Positions 54,075 to 64,000 of a stretch of 64,000 bases of DNA are shown piece by piece. The position numbers and the translations under genes were made by a program. Below the pieces are notes generated by a model. That model saw only the letters and a program-made list of their open reading frames with translations, did no database searches and was not told the DNA's origin. The DNA is taken from positions 115,306 to 179,305 of the forward strand of contig JACEEZ010023500.1 of NCBI GenBank assembly GCA_016584305.1, given 5' to 3'. Position 1 is the first letter of the stretch; each line of letters opens with the position of its first letter. The DNA comes from Chionoecetes opilio. Its lineage: Eukaryota; Arthropoda; Malacostraca; Decapoda; Majidae.

Positions 54075-54727
54075 TTTTTTAAATTTTTATTATTTTTTTT
54101 TATTATTATTTTTTTCCCCTCCCAATTTTCTTTCTCTCTACAGGGGGCCCTTAAACTGCCCCTGTATGGAGTATGTCTCACAATTTTTTGGGGGGATCCA
54201 CTCATACGCTCTCCTAAACGGGGTTTTGGGTTTTTAAAACTTTTTGTCTCAAAAACTCTTCTCCTTGCCCGACTGGCCCTTTAAAAACTTTAAAACCCCC
54301 CCCCAATGTTTTCTTTCTTGCTCTCTTCTCCATTACTTTTTAAAGCTCCCTGCTCTTCTAACTTGCTAACTGCATGCCCCCCCCCACTCCCCCACCTCGC
54401 TGAAAAAGACTTTTCTACTCATTCTCATCCTATTCTGTCCAAACTTTCCCAATTCAAAAGTTTAACAGTACTTTTCTCTTTCATCCCTTTTCACTGGTAA
54501 CTCGGAACCTCCCTTTCCCGTTTTTTATTTTTTTTTCCCCTTTCCCTTTACTTAAATTTTTTTCAAAGAAGGAAAAAAAACAACCCCCCAAATAAAATTT
54601 ACCTAAACCCCCCTGTTTTTAAATTTTTTTCTCTTACTGTCTTCTTTATAGGGACTCAACTTAACGGGCTTTGTGTTTCCCATTTTTGTTTTTGCCCTTT
54701 TGGGCCCGTTTTCCCCCTTTTTAGTAA

Positions 54728-54759
<32 letters not shown>

Positions 54760-54860
54760 AAAAAATGGGTAAATGATTAAAATGTCAGGGTCGCGGGTTT
54801 TCGCTTAAAACGCCCGGGGGTCTCTGTTTTCCCCAACCCCCCCGAACATGAAGGGGTTTT
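53969..54860. mobile_element. TA-flanked DNA element carrying an RT 3' fragment, copy 2 (corrupted)
   Basis: Termini TAAAACCCCTTTATGTTCGC and gaacatgaaggggttttt mirror each other and match the element at 36101-36945. The interior keeps the same order: CTCGCGG words, poly-T, ccatgtatggagtatgtctc-like RT sequence (54160-54500), ttactgtcttctttataggg and poly-A. Homopolymer-like changes break all frames. Confidence 0.75.
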
Positions 54861-55387
54861 TTTGTTAGCCTATATAGTAGGGGTACTATGAAAAACCCCT
54901 ATAAACCCATAACGACTTTAAAGAAGATTTTCCCCCAGATAAGAGGAACAAATATATAAAAAAATCAAACACTGAAAATTAAACTTTTATTTAGTAAGGG
55001 GAAAAAAAACCCGGAAAACCAGAACCTGTCATTGCCCTGCCCCCTAAGCTACAGGGCTATAGTCCCTTTTCCCCAACCCGGGTTCCTGGGCTGGGGGCTG
55101 CTCACTTTCCCAGGCCCATTTTTTAAGGAAGTCGCTGATTGGCCCGATAGACTCGGGCTGGGGGGCGATGGTGGGGGGTTTTCTTGCCTCGCCCCAAAAC
55201 CCAAAAACCCCTTTCGTTGCCCCCAGAAAAATATTTTATATTTTTTTTGGGTTTTCTCATCTCTTCACAAGATAGGGCCCATTTTTTTGCACAGTAAATC
55301 AGGGAGTGATTGTTCAAAAACAAAACGCCCTTCATAAATCATAGGGTAAAAAAAAAAAAGTCATGACTGACTATCACAAGAGTTAAA
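54861..55387. other. Unassigned low-quality sequence
   Basis: A 101-codon plus frame (55032-55337) is Pro/Gly-rich and unrecognised; it lies in a corrupted stretch and is not supported as a gene. Confidence 0.35.
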
Positions 55388-55479
55388 GGGGGACTTTTAG
55401 GTTTTCAGTGCATTGAAATGTTGTACTCCTACCCGATATAACCAAGCTACCAGATAATAGTTATGAAAGCTGAGCCTAC

Positions 55480-56100
55480 CATCGTGTTCATAATACAATT
55501 GCTGCTATCATGAGCATAAAAAAATTACAGTAAGACTACACTAATATTAAGATAATTAAAGGAAAGTAAAAGAGTGTATAAACATTATTTTTTGCTTATT
55601 TTGCTTCAATCGCTCTAACTCCATATGTTTTGGTCACATTCAATTTTCAAGAACTGTTTAAAAATCCTTATACTTTTCCGCTTCCTGTGGTATGTAGCAC
55701 GTACCAATAAGGAAAAGAGTAGGTGGTCAAAATGGCTAAGAAAGTTAAACTGTTTCAAAAAATGGTGCCGTGACGGGTGGAGCCTCTGATAGCTCTCCCG
55801 AAAACAGTCTCCTATATAGGGAGCAATGCTCCCCCGTCACTGTGCCAGTTTGCAGTAGTAGTTTTAACTTTCTTAGCCTTTTTGACCCCCTACTCTTTTC
55901 CTTTATTGGTACTGTACATACCACGGAAAGGGGAAAAGTATAAGGATTTTAAAACAGTTCTTAAAAATTGAATTGCCCAAACTTTGGAGTTAGAGCGATT
56001 TGAAAGAAAAATAAGCAAGAAAAAATGTTTATAAACTTTTCCTTTCCCTTTAATTATCTTAATATTGTATTTTACTGTATTTTTTTTTGTCATGATATGC
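55480..56100. repeat. Large imperfect hairpin, ~270-bp arms
   Basis: The left arm 55480-55780 and right arm 55830-56100 are reverse complements over most of their length: aatcgctctaactcc with ggagttagagcgatt, aaaatccttatacttttcc with ggaaaagtataaggatttt, and aagaaagttaaact with agttttaactttctt. The loop is only ~50 bp. No coding. Confidence 0.75.
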
Positions 56101-56149
56101 ACAATTATTTAAAAACACATTAGTGGAGCGCTTGGGTTAGTGGAGGGGG

Positions 56150-58325
56150 GACATCCCGGTAAAAGCACCAAATTTTATCACGAAATCTTCGGGGTCCCAG
56201 CTATGTTTTCTATCCCCGGCGCCAAGGGGAAAACCACTCTTATTTAAATTTTTCTTTATATGTAAAATTTTTTTTAAAATTTTTTGGGAATTTTTATTTT
56301 TTTATTTTTTTAAAAATGTTTTTTTATTGCGAAATGAGAAATATATTTTTTCCGCATTTGGTGAAATTTTTTTTTTAACAAACATCTAAAAGTTTTTTAA
56401 AAACAATTTTTAAAAAATTAGGTGTCTCGGGGCTTTTCCTCAGCATCTAAGTTTAAATTCTAAAACCGGCCCCAAAACGATCCGAACAGAAAGATGCATC
56501 ACAATGGACATTTAGATTTTTTTTTTTTAATTAGATGATATATTTTAAATCTCATATGTTGTAATAATCTGCTATATGTTGCAATTTGCCTTTTTTTTTT
56601 TCCTTGGTTTTGCATTTTTGAAGAAAAGATTTTCATAAAGAGGGAAGGACACAGTGCATAATTTGCCAAAAAACTAACCGAATCCCTGCGCTTCCCCTTG
56701 AATCACGTGGAGCGACACATCAGCCCCGGGCGGCCTATGCATCTTTCCCTAAAAAATGTGGCTCACTTAGAAAACTAAAATCGTTCCGGAGCCGCTGTTT
56801 TTGGCAGTGATATCAGGGATGACCTCTCGGGAAATCGGCACAGTGGCAAAATCTGTCTTTTCACAGTTCAATTCAACAGGGGGGAAAAGCAAAAAAGAGG
56901 ATAAGAGTTACCCCTGAAAGGGGCACTACTAAAGGGCAGGCCCCGGCCCCTCCCCAATCGTTCAAAATGACCATTGCATATTTTGCACAAAGAAAGAGGG
57001 ACTCATGCAAATTTTAAACTTAGGCGCAGATGAAACGTAGGTTTTGGCCAGCGATCGCAAGAGCAGATTTAATGGACAGGATTGAAGGGCCCGGTGACCT
57101 TATTTGCCTGGAAGAAAAGTATCATCGGGCTTGCCCGTTGGTTTTTCGAATCGCCATCGGTCTCTAGTGAGGCAAAGAAAATTTCCAAGGAAACCTGCGA
57201 TGTGAAGAAGTTCAAAGCAAGACTTTGAGAACTCCTCACAAACATTGAAAAAGGAATGAAAAAAGGGTACATTTTGCTTAAATTTTTCCCTCTTTGGGCC
57301 CCCCACGTGACAGGCCTCGCGGGGACTTTGGTATTACAGTGAAATAACGGGGCCTTTTCAAGGAGCAAGTTTTGAATACTTCCCCCACGGCCAAAGCAAA
57401 GTGACGGGAAAGGTGATTGTATTTGAAAAAGGAATGCAGGGAAAGTTTAAGCAAGCGTTCAAACTTTTTTGGGAGATGCCTGTTTTTGGCAAACTCCCAG
57501 GTTGTACAAAATTTGAAATTTTCACTCAACGGGTTAAACTTTGAGGGTGCCTTCCCCCTTTTTATGCCACAGAAACTGTCCCGCCCCCCAAATAAAACCC
57601 CTGATACCATGCTGAAAAAGGGGCTGATCTGAAGACCAGGACACAGTGGTTCACAGGCCTTTCACAGCTTCACAGGTCATCCTTTAAAACTGCAAGAAAC
57701 CAAGAAGCGTCCCCGAGGCCCCAAGGGACACAAGGGCCCAAGTTGGCAGTACGTCATTCATCGACTGTGAACCCCCCTTCCGCTGTACATGGGCCTCAAT
57801 GTGCACCACAGACAAGGTTTCCAAACAGGGGGTCCCCAAAAGGCACAGAGGGTCCTCAACAACTTCATGAATACCCTTTACATGAGTGACAGTGAACTGC
57901 AAGAAATTTCCAGTTCTCGAGCGCTTCACGTATCATTAAAAAAGACGAGAAACTTTGGACTCTGTAAAAGAGCAAGGGAACTCTTTAAAACAGAAGAAAA
58001 GGCCAATGGAAAAGAAGAAAACACCTTTTTAAAATATTTTTTAAAAAATACTTCTAGATTTTCGTTTTTAAAAACAATTAACCAAAATGATCGGAAAAAA
58101 CTATATTTCTCATTTCTGCAATAAAAAAAACATTTTTTTTTTCCAAAAAATAAAAAAAAAAAAAAAAATTTCCCAAAATTTTTTAATTTTTTTTTTCACA
58201 AATAATAAAAATTCAAATAAGAGTGGTCCCACCGCTTGGCGCCGGTTATAAACCCTAGCGGGGGCCCGAAGATTGCCTTTAAAATTTTGGGGCTTTTATC
58301 CGCTGTCCCATCCATTTTTAAATTT
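56150..58325. mobile_element. Nested ~2.2-kb inverted-repeat element with coding remnant
   Basis: Left gggacatcccggtaaaagca, atcttcggggtccc, ggcgccaag and ccactcttattta pair with right taaataagagtgg, cttggcgcc, gcccgaagatt and tttatccgctgtccc. A region with protein-like sequence lies between (56690-57960). Confidence 0.6.
56690..57960 (+). pseudogene. Unrecognised coding remnant of the nested element
   Basis: Plus-strand pieces read ICLEEKYHRACPLVFRIAI (about 57100), FPHGQSKVTGKVIVFEKGM (about 57380) and MGLNVHHRQGFQ then VLNNFMNTLYMSDSELQEIS (57789-57905). The 'KYHRxC' and 'L.VHH..G...VLN..' words resemble an uncharacterised protein type common among arthropod repeats, but I cannot name it. 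Stops and frame changes are frequent. Its position between inverted repeats suggests it was the element's own protein. Confidence 0.4.
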
Positions 58326-58439
58326 TGGGGGCTTAAACTGCCCTACTAGATGGGAAATATTTCAAAATATTTTTCGGGGGAGCTTTTGGGTTTTCGGGTA
58401 GGAGACAACATTTCAATGCACTGAAAACCTAAAAGTCCC

Positions 58440-58544
58440 CCAAAAAAATAAAATATATAATATTAAATAAATAATATATAAAATAAATAAATAAAGGAAA
58501 AAAAAAAAAAAAAAAAAAATATAAAATAAAAAAATATTAAAAAA

Positions 58545-58584
<40 letters not shown>

Positions 58585-59720
58585 AATAAATTAAAAAAAA
58601 AAAAAATAATAAAAAAAATCATAAAATAGGGAAAAAAAAAAAAAAAAAATAAAAAAAAAAAAAAATATAAAAAAAAAAAATTTTAAAAAACTAAAATAAA
58701 AAAATATAATAAAAATAAAAAATAAAAAAAAAAAAAAAAAAAAAAGAAATAAAAAATAAAAAAAAAAAATAAAAAAAAAAAGAAAAAAAAAAAAAAAGAA
58801 AAAATATTTTTTTAAAAATTTTAAATAAAAAAAAAAATAAAAAAAAATAAAAAAAAAAAAAAAAAAAAAAAAAATAAAAAAATTTAAAAATATAAATATA
58901 ATAAATAATATTTTTAAAAAATATATTTAAAGAAAAAATTTTTATAAATTATAAATATATATTTTATTATTTTTAAAAATAATAAAATATAAAATTTAAT
59001 ATTTATATATTATAAAATAATAAATATAAAAAATTAAAAATATAATAATAATATAATATAAAAATAAAAAAATTTTAAATATAATATTAAATTATTATAA
59101 TAATTATAAAAATATAAATAAATAAATAAGATAAATAAAAAAAAAAAAATAAAAAAAAAATTAAAATATAAATAATATATTAATAAATATTATAAAATAT
59201 ATAACTAATTTTTATAAAAAATATTAAATAATATTATATAAATCATAAAAAATAATATTTAAAAAAAAAATTAAAACAAAATAAAAAATAAAATAATAAT
59301 AATAAATATAAATAAATAAAAAAATATATATATATAAATAAAATATTTATAAAAATATATATAAATTAAAAATATAAAAATATAAAAATATTATTTAATA
59401 ATATAATATAATAAATATATAAAATTATATATTATTTATATATATTAAAAAATAATATATAAATAATAATTAAATATAATATAAATAGATATAAAAATTA
59501 AATAATATAAAAATAATTATTATAAAAATAATTTAAAATTTTAATATAAATATATATATAATACTATATTTATAATTTTAATTATATATATTATATAATA
59601 TTAAAAATATTATATATAAATAATAATAAAAAAAATAATATATAATTAATAAAATAAAATAATATGTATATAATAAATATATTATAATATTAATATATAA
59701 TAATTTTAATATTTAATAAT
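58440..59720. repeat. A/T-only low-complexity block 1
   Basis: Almost only A and T, passing from A-runs (58490-58860) to irregular TA/AAT words. It probably represents an (AT)n or (AAT)n microsatellite rendered with low accuracy. Nothing else is visible. Confidence 0.85.
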
Positions 59721-59724
59721 ATCT

Positions 59725-60946
59725 ACCGCAAAAACCGCCCTCCGGGGGAAATTTTTGGCTACTCCTGCGGAAGCATTTGGGGGGGCCCTTTGGGGCCCCC
59801 AAACATGACCTCCAGATAGCCCCTTAACTTTCCTGAAATATGGAAAAATGTATGTATTCCCCCCCCCCATTTACTCACCCATTTCCCCACCCCCTACCCA
59901 TTCACTCACCCATTACCCATCACCCCCACCCATTCACTACCATTACCCCTCACCCCCCACCCTTCACCCCCCTTTCCCATCCACACACCCATTCAATCAC
60001 CCTTTCCCATCACCACACACCCCTTTACTACCCATTACCCCTACACACACCCTTCACTCACCCCTTTTTTTTCCCTCACCCCCCACCCATTACCATAACC
60101 CCACCCCTTCACCCCATTACTCATCGCCCCCACCCATTTTTCTCCCCTTACCCCTCCCCCCCACCCTTTTACTCACCCATTACCCACACCACACACCCCT
60201 TCACTCACCCATTACCTACCCACCACCCATTCACTCACCCATTACCCTCACCCCCCCACCCATTCACTCACCCATTACCCCTCCCACACACCCCTTTTAC
60301 TCCCCATTACCCATCACCCCCCCCCCTTTACCACCCTTACCCTCACCACACCCCCATTCACTCACCCATTTCCCCCTCACCCCCCCCCCATTCACTCACC
60401 CCCCACCCATTCACTTACCCCTTCCCCCACCACACACCCCTTATCACCCCTTTTCCCCTCACCCCCACCCTTCACTCACCCATTACCCCTCACCCCACAC
60501 CCTTCACTCACCCCTTACCCATCACCCCCCACCCCCTTTACTCAAACCCATCACCACCACCCATTCACTCACCCATTACCCATCACCCCCCCCATTCCAT
60601 CCCTCCCCCCAACCCCTCACCCCACCCCCCTTCATCACCCATCCCCACACCCCTACCCTCACCCCACCCTTTTCCCCACCCATTACCCATACCCCACATC
60701 AAGCTTCCTCAATTCTCGCAACCCCTTTTTTTTTTCACAATTCTCGCCATGCGCTAAAAAAAAAAAAAAAAAAAAAGGATCGATCTTCATAAATTAGCTT
60801 TGACCTTCCCCGGTAACCTGATTCCAAATGTGCCATATGAGGTGTTTGCCCAGGGGGGGGGGGGAACTATAACAAAACACACACCCCACAAACCACAAGA
60901 CAGACAGCGACAGACAGAACACTTTTTGCTTATATTTTTATAGATT
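59725..60946 (+). mobile_element. Interspersed repeat carrying a CCCATTCACTCA minisatellite, long copy
   Basis: Same order as 24652-25272: a GC-rich head (accgccctccggggg), ccagatagccccttaacttt, a CCCATTCACTCACCCATTAC array (59855-60695, ~840 bp against ~230 bp in the other copy), cctcaattctcgcaac, poly-A, tgccatatgaggtg, CA/GACA tract and a terminal gcttatatttttatagatta. The two His/Pro/Ser-rich frames of ~300 codons over the array are not genes. Confidence 0.8.
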
Positions 60947-61675
60947 ATATATATTATATAATATTTAATATATATATATATAATATATTATATTATATAT
61001 ATATATATATATATTAATATATTATTTAAAATTATATATATTTATTTATATATATAAAATTATTATTATTATATATATTGTATAATATATAAATATATAT
61101 ATATATAATATATATATAATATAAAAATAAAATAAAAAATATAATAAAATATTAAATAAAAAAAATTTATTATTATAATATATATAATTTATATATAATA
61201 TATTAAAATATATATATAATATAAAAATATAATAATATAATATAATATATATATATATATAATAATATAATAATAATATAATTTATATATATAATATTAT
61301 ATATATAAATATATATATATAAATAAAAATATATATATAATTATTATATATTAATATAATAAAAATTATATATAATAAATATAATATATAAATTAATATT
61401 ATATATATAATTAATATAATATAATAATATATAATAATATATATAATAAAATAAAATATAATATAATATAATAATATAATATTATATAAATAATATAAAT
61501 TAAATAATTATAAATTTATATATAATATATAAAATATAATAATAAATAATATAAAATAATATATATAAATTAAAAATTATAATATTAAAATATAATAATA
61601 ATATATATAAATATATATATAAATATTAAATATATAAAAACAATATAAAGGGGAATATATATAAAAATAAGGTTA
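60947..61675. repeat. A/T-only low-complexity block 2 (AT microsatellite)
   Basis: Irregular (TA)n sequence that starts at the 3' end of the preceding repeat, as block 1 ends at its 5' end. Confidence 0.85.
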
Positions 61676-61680
61676 AAAAA

Positions 61681-62460
61681 GGAGCTAGGGGCTATAAAAG
61701 GACAGGGGGCTATAAAAGGAGGTAGGGGTATAAAAGGAGACTAGGGAGCTATAAAAGGAGGCTAGGGAGCTATAAAAGGAGGCTAGGGAGCTATAAAAGG
61801 AGACTAGGGAGCTATAAAAGGGGCTAGGGAGCTATAAAAGGAGGCTGGGGAGCTATAAAGGAGGCTAGGGAGCTATAAAGGAGACTAGGAGCTATAAAAG
61901 GAGGCTAGGGGCTATAAAAGGAGACTAGGGAGCTATAAAAGGAGACTAGGAGCTATAAAAGGAGATAGGGACTATAAAAGGAGGCTAGGGAGCTTTTAAA
62001 AGGAGGCTAGGGAGCTATAAAAGGAGGCTAGGGACTATAAAAGGAGGCTAGGAGCTATAAAAGGAGGCTAGGGAGCTAAAAAAGGAGACTAGGAGCTATA
62101 AAAGGAGACTAGGGAGCTATAAAAGGAGGCTAGGAAGTTTTTAAAAGGAGGCTAGGGAGCTATAAAGGGGCTAGGGAGCTATAAAAGGAGGCTAGGGAGC
62201 TATAAAAGGAGGCTAGGGAGCTATAAAAGGAGGCTAGGGAGCTTTAAAAGGAGGCTAGGAGCTATAAAAGGAGACTGGGGAGTATAAAAGGAGGCTAGGA
62301 AGCTTTAAAAGGAGGCTAGGGAGCTATAAAAGGAGGCTAGGGGCTTTAAAAGGAGGCTAGGAAGTTTTAAAAAGGAGGCTGGGAGCTATACAAGAGGCAG
62401 GAGCTTTAAAAGGAGGCCCTAGGGAGCTATAAAAGGAGGCTAGGGAGCTATAAAAGGGAG
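61681..62460 (+). repeat. 21-bp minisatellite, GGCTAGGGAGCTATAAAAGGA, ~37 units
   Basis: The unit is GAGGCTAGGGAGCTATAAAA plus G, alternating at one position between GGCTAGG and GACTAGG. Most units contain CTATAAAAGG, which matches a TATA-box core. Many one-base deletions occur. It is non-coding. Confidence 0.93.
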
Positions 62461-62580
62461 GCTGGATAATTAATGGATGGGGATAAAAGGTGGATGTAGG
62501 TAGTGTTAAGTAACAGGAACTACCTCGGTAGGTCTCACGGCCTCTTGTAATTTCCTTATGTTTTTTAAATTTTTAAATCC
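62455..62580 (+). repeat. Repeat block B, second copy
   Basis: Counterpart of 40080-40200 (ggataattaatggatgggg, ggtagtgttaagtaacagga, ggtaggtctca), directly following the minisatellite. Confidence 0.65.
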
Positions 62581-62639
62581 TGTATCTTCAGCCAGCCAGC
62601 CCCTGTTCCGTACATTTTGTGGGTGGGGAAAGGCATCCA

Positions 62640-62930
62640 TGGTCCCGGGGGTCTGGCCTTTTCATGGGCACTCCCTGACGTGTTTCTTCTTGCTGTCTGG
62701 GTCTTGAGTTAGTTGTCTTCTCTTTTTCTGTCTTTAATTTCTTTCTTTCTTTCCTCTTCCTTTCTCTGGTCATCCAAAAACTGTTGATTGTTCTTTCTGC
62801 TTCTTCCCATTCCCATCGCCAAAAAAGACTCTCCCACTATAGCCTCCTCCTCCCCTAGGTAAGGTTGTTGTAGCCTCGCACTTTCTTTCTTTCTTTCCTC
62901 CCGCTCCTCATATCCCCAAATCACATCAGT
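62640..62930 (-). repeat. Repeat block A, second copy
   Basis: Counterpart of 39430-39700. The minus strand has a charged frame, GMGRSRKNNQQFLDDQRKEE, with a GEEEAIVGE stretch before it. Both copies encode similar residues despite many differences, so the block may derive from a once-coding exon. Not recognised. Confidence 0.55.
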
Positions 62931-63180
62931 TCTTGCAGTCTTCAGGGTCTCATCAGATAGTAATAAGATAGTAAAATATAAGTAAGATAGTATAGATTTA
63001 ATAAGATATAAGATAGTAATCCTTAACTTACTGTTTAGTCGATAATTCCTTCCTCATCCATGAAGTCTTTGGCAGTAGTAATAAGAATCCAGTGAAAAGG
63101 ATTTTGAAGTATAAAAAGCATATAATTTTGTAGTATTTATTATAAGTATGTACACTTTTTAAACACAATGTAATAGTCAC

Positions 63181-63399
63181 TTAACCCCTTGAGGCCCAGA
63201 CGTAATTTCCATTGTAATTTGGGGCCCTCCTTTTAAATTTTTTTTTTTGAATTATAAGCAATATTCTTTAGATATGACCTGTTTAGTATCCTAGTCCACT
63301 AACTAATTTGGTATATTCAGTTACTTTTTTTTAATTCAAAGGCTAACAACAGACAATTTTCATACAGCAAAGGAAGACATGGGCGTGAAGGGGTTTTAA
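63181..63399. mobile_element. TTAA-flanked MITE (piggyBac-like), copy 2
   Basis: TTAACCCCTTGAGGCCCAGA at the left and gggcgtgaaggggttttaa at the right, with the same interior words as 38057-38262 (cgtaatttccattgtaattt, gacctgttta, ggctaacaaca). Confidence 0.7.
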
Positions 63400-63630
63400 A
63401 ATTACTCAAAAAACTCAAAATTCTGAAATAATGATAAGAAAATACACAAAATAATTAAAGATACATGTATTTTCTCCCTAATCAGGACCTCGTATACAAC
63501 TCTTCCTCTCCCACAGCAAGCATGGAAGGGCAACAGGCGTGAGGCAAATCATGACGCCAGCCACAGCTCAACACTTCCTATGACGCTCCTGGCTGAGACA
63601 CTTGGGAATGTACTGTTATCATTGTGTATG
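63400..63630. other. Unassigned sequence
   Basis: A splice-acceptor-like cctctcccacag followed by a short ATG frame (63517) is present, but nothing supports a gene. Confidence 0.4.
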
Positions 63631-63634
63631 TAAG

Positions 63635-63705
63635 GAGAGAGAGAGAGAGCATTACTAGTTGGTGGGGGTGTGTTGTGTGTCTGTGGAGAGAGAGAGGGGA
63701 GAGAG

Positions 63706-63785
<80 letters not shown>

Positions 63786-63871
63786 ACTAGTTTGGGGGGG
63801 CTGTGTTGTGTGTCTGTGGTATATAAACATACTGTAGGCGACATACTGTGGGTCTGTGGAGAGAGAGAGAG

Positions 63872-63920
<49 letters not shown>

Positions 63921-63948
63921 ATGAGAGGAAGAGAGAGAGAGAGAGAGA
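63635..63948 (+). repeat. GA microsatellite within a ~130-bp higher-order repeat
   Basis: Three (GA)n tracts. The first two are followed by an attactagttgg/attactagtttgg stretch with a tgtgttgtgtgtctgtgg word, and the third is preceded by a gtgggtctgtgg word, so the microsatellite plus spacer is itself tandemly repeated. Confidence 0.9.
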
Positions 63949-64000
63949 AGATACTATATTTTATCCTATTAGACACTTTTCAATACCCAAAAAATTTAAA

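Larger units (their letters stand above)
55388..58440. mobile_element. Inverted-repeat element with GGGGGACTTTTAGG termini
   Basis: Left gggggacttttaggttttca and gtgcattgaaatgttgt are mirrored at 58397-58440 (acaacatttcaatgcactga, aaacctaaaagtccccc). Inside lie a large hairpin (55480-56100) and a second nested inverted-repeat element (56150-58325). A solo copy of one hairpin arm is at 2600-2960. Confidence 0.65.

Noticed and set aside
59840..60792. Two overlapping ~310-codon His/Pro/Ser-rich frames
   Set aside because: They run over the CCCATTCACTCA minisatellite; the shorter copy at 24.8 kb gives similar frames of different length.
63497..63540. Short exon with acceptor cctctcccacag and ATGGAAGGGCAACAG
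   Set aside because: Only about five codons before a gtgag; far too short to support without transcript data.

Overview
The window looks like eukaryotic, arthropod DNA, most likely from a decapod crustacean. I see no bacterial operons, ribosome-binding sites or compact genes. The supporting signs are: interspersed TTAGG/CCTAA-type repeats (the arthropod telomere word), very dense GA/CT, AT, CA and CCA microsatellites, many nested DNA transposons and MITEs, several non-LTR retrotransposons with short 3' fragments, tRNA-like SINEs, and captured animal gene pieces (RPL23/uL14 and a Mu-class glutathione S-transferase). Species assignment is inference. Almost every recognisable coding stretch belongs to a mobile element, and most are broken by frameshifts. 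The only candidate host coding sequence is one exon near 42.8 kb and a 51-codon open stretch near 44.1 kb.

Layout. 0-7.7 kb: GA microsatellite, an inverted non-LTR reverse-transcriptase fragment, minisatellites, a repeat family built on GGACGTTTCGCCCC, and a TA-flanked DNA element (4868-6612) with another MITE nested inside it. 7.7-12.4 kb: a non-autonomous LTR retrotransposon with ~1.55-1.59 kb LTRs, a tRNA-Leu-type primer binding site, no gag-pol, and an internal chimera of RPL23 and GST-mu mRNA pieces; its right LTR abuts half of a dead hAT transposase gene. 13.7-16.6 kb: a Harbinger-like element (TAA target duplication) filled with an 84-bp satellite. 16.7-24.65 kb: non-LTR retrotransposon fragments, including a nearly full-length minus-strand element with an SGNH-esterase-type ORF1, an endonuclease and a reverse transcriptase.

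24.65-32 kb: a repeat carrying a CCCATTCACTCA minisatellite, palindromic MITEs, CCTAA repeats, and a Merlin (IS1595/ISXO2-type) transposase gene whose 5' end was split by a second complete element. That second element has TAGGGTGCCAATA termini and a ~720-codon gene of an uncharacterised, hAT-like DDE family. 32-37 kb: a MULE with long minisatellite-bearing inverted repeats, a decayed PHD/FLYWCH/MULE gene, and two further insertions. One of these is a TA-flanked element that carries a reverse-transcriptase 3' end and occurs again at 54 kb.

37-42.6 kb: MITEs, TTAA-flanked elements and SINEs. 42.6-45 kb: cleaner sequence with the possible host exon. 45-51.3 kb: a plus-strand Jockey-like non-LTR element, readable only through heavy homopolymer-type corruption. 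51.5-52.5 kb: a CCA-type microsatellite. 54-58.4 kb: nested inverted-repeat elements. 58.4-61.65 kb: A/T-only low-complexity blocks flanking a second CCCATTCACTCA repeat. 61.7-62.5 kb: a 21-bp minisatellite whose every unit contains CTATAAAAGG. 62.5-64 kb: repeats ending in GA microsatellites.

The regions ~1.5-2.2 kb, 37.7-42.6 kb and 45-61 kb have runs such as ccccgggg and ttttaaa replacing ordinary sequence relative to clean paralogues in this window. I treat them as low-quality consensus, so frameshifts there should not be read as biology. Nothing here forms a conventional pathway; the organising theme is transposons inserted into transposons, with capture of host or retroelement sequence in at least two families.
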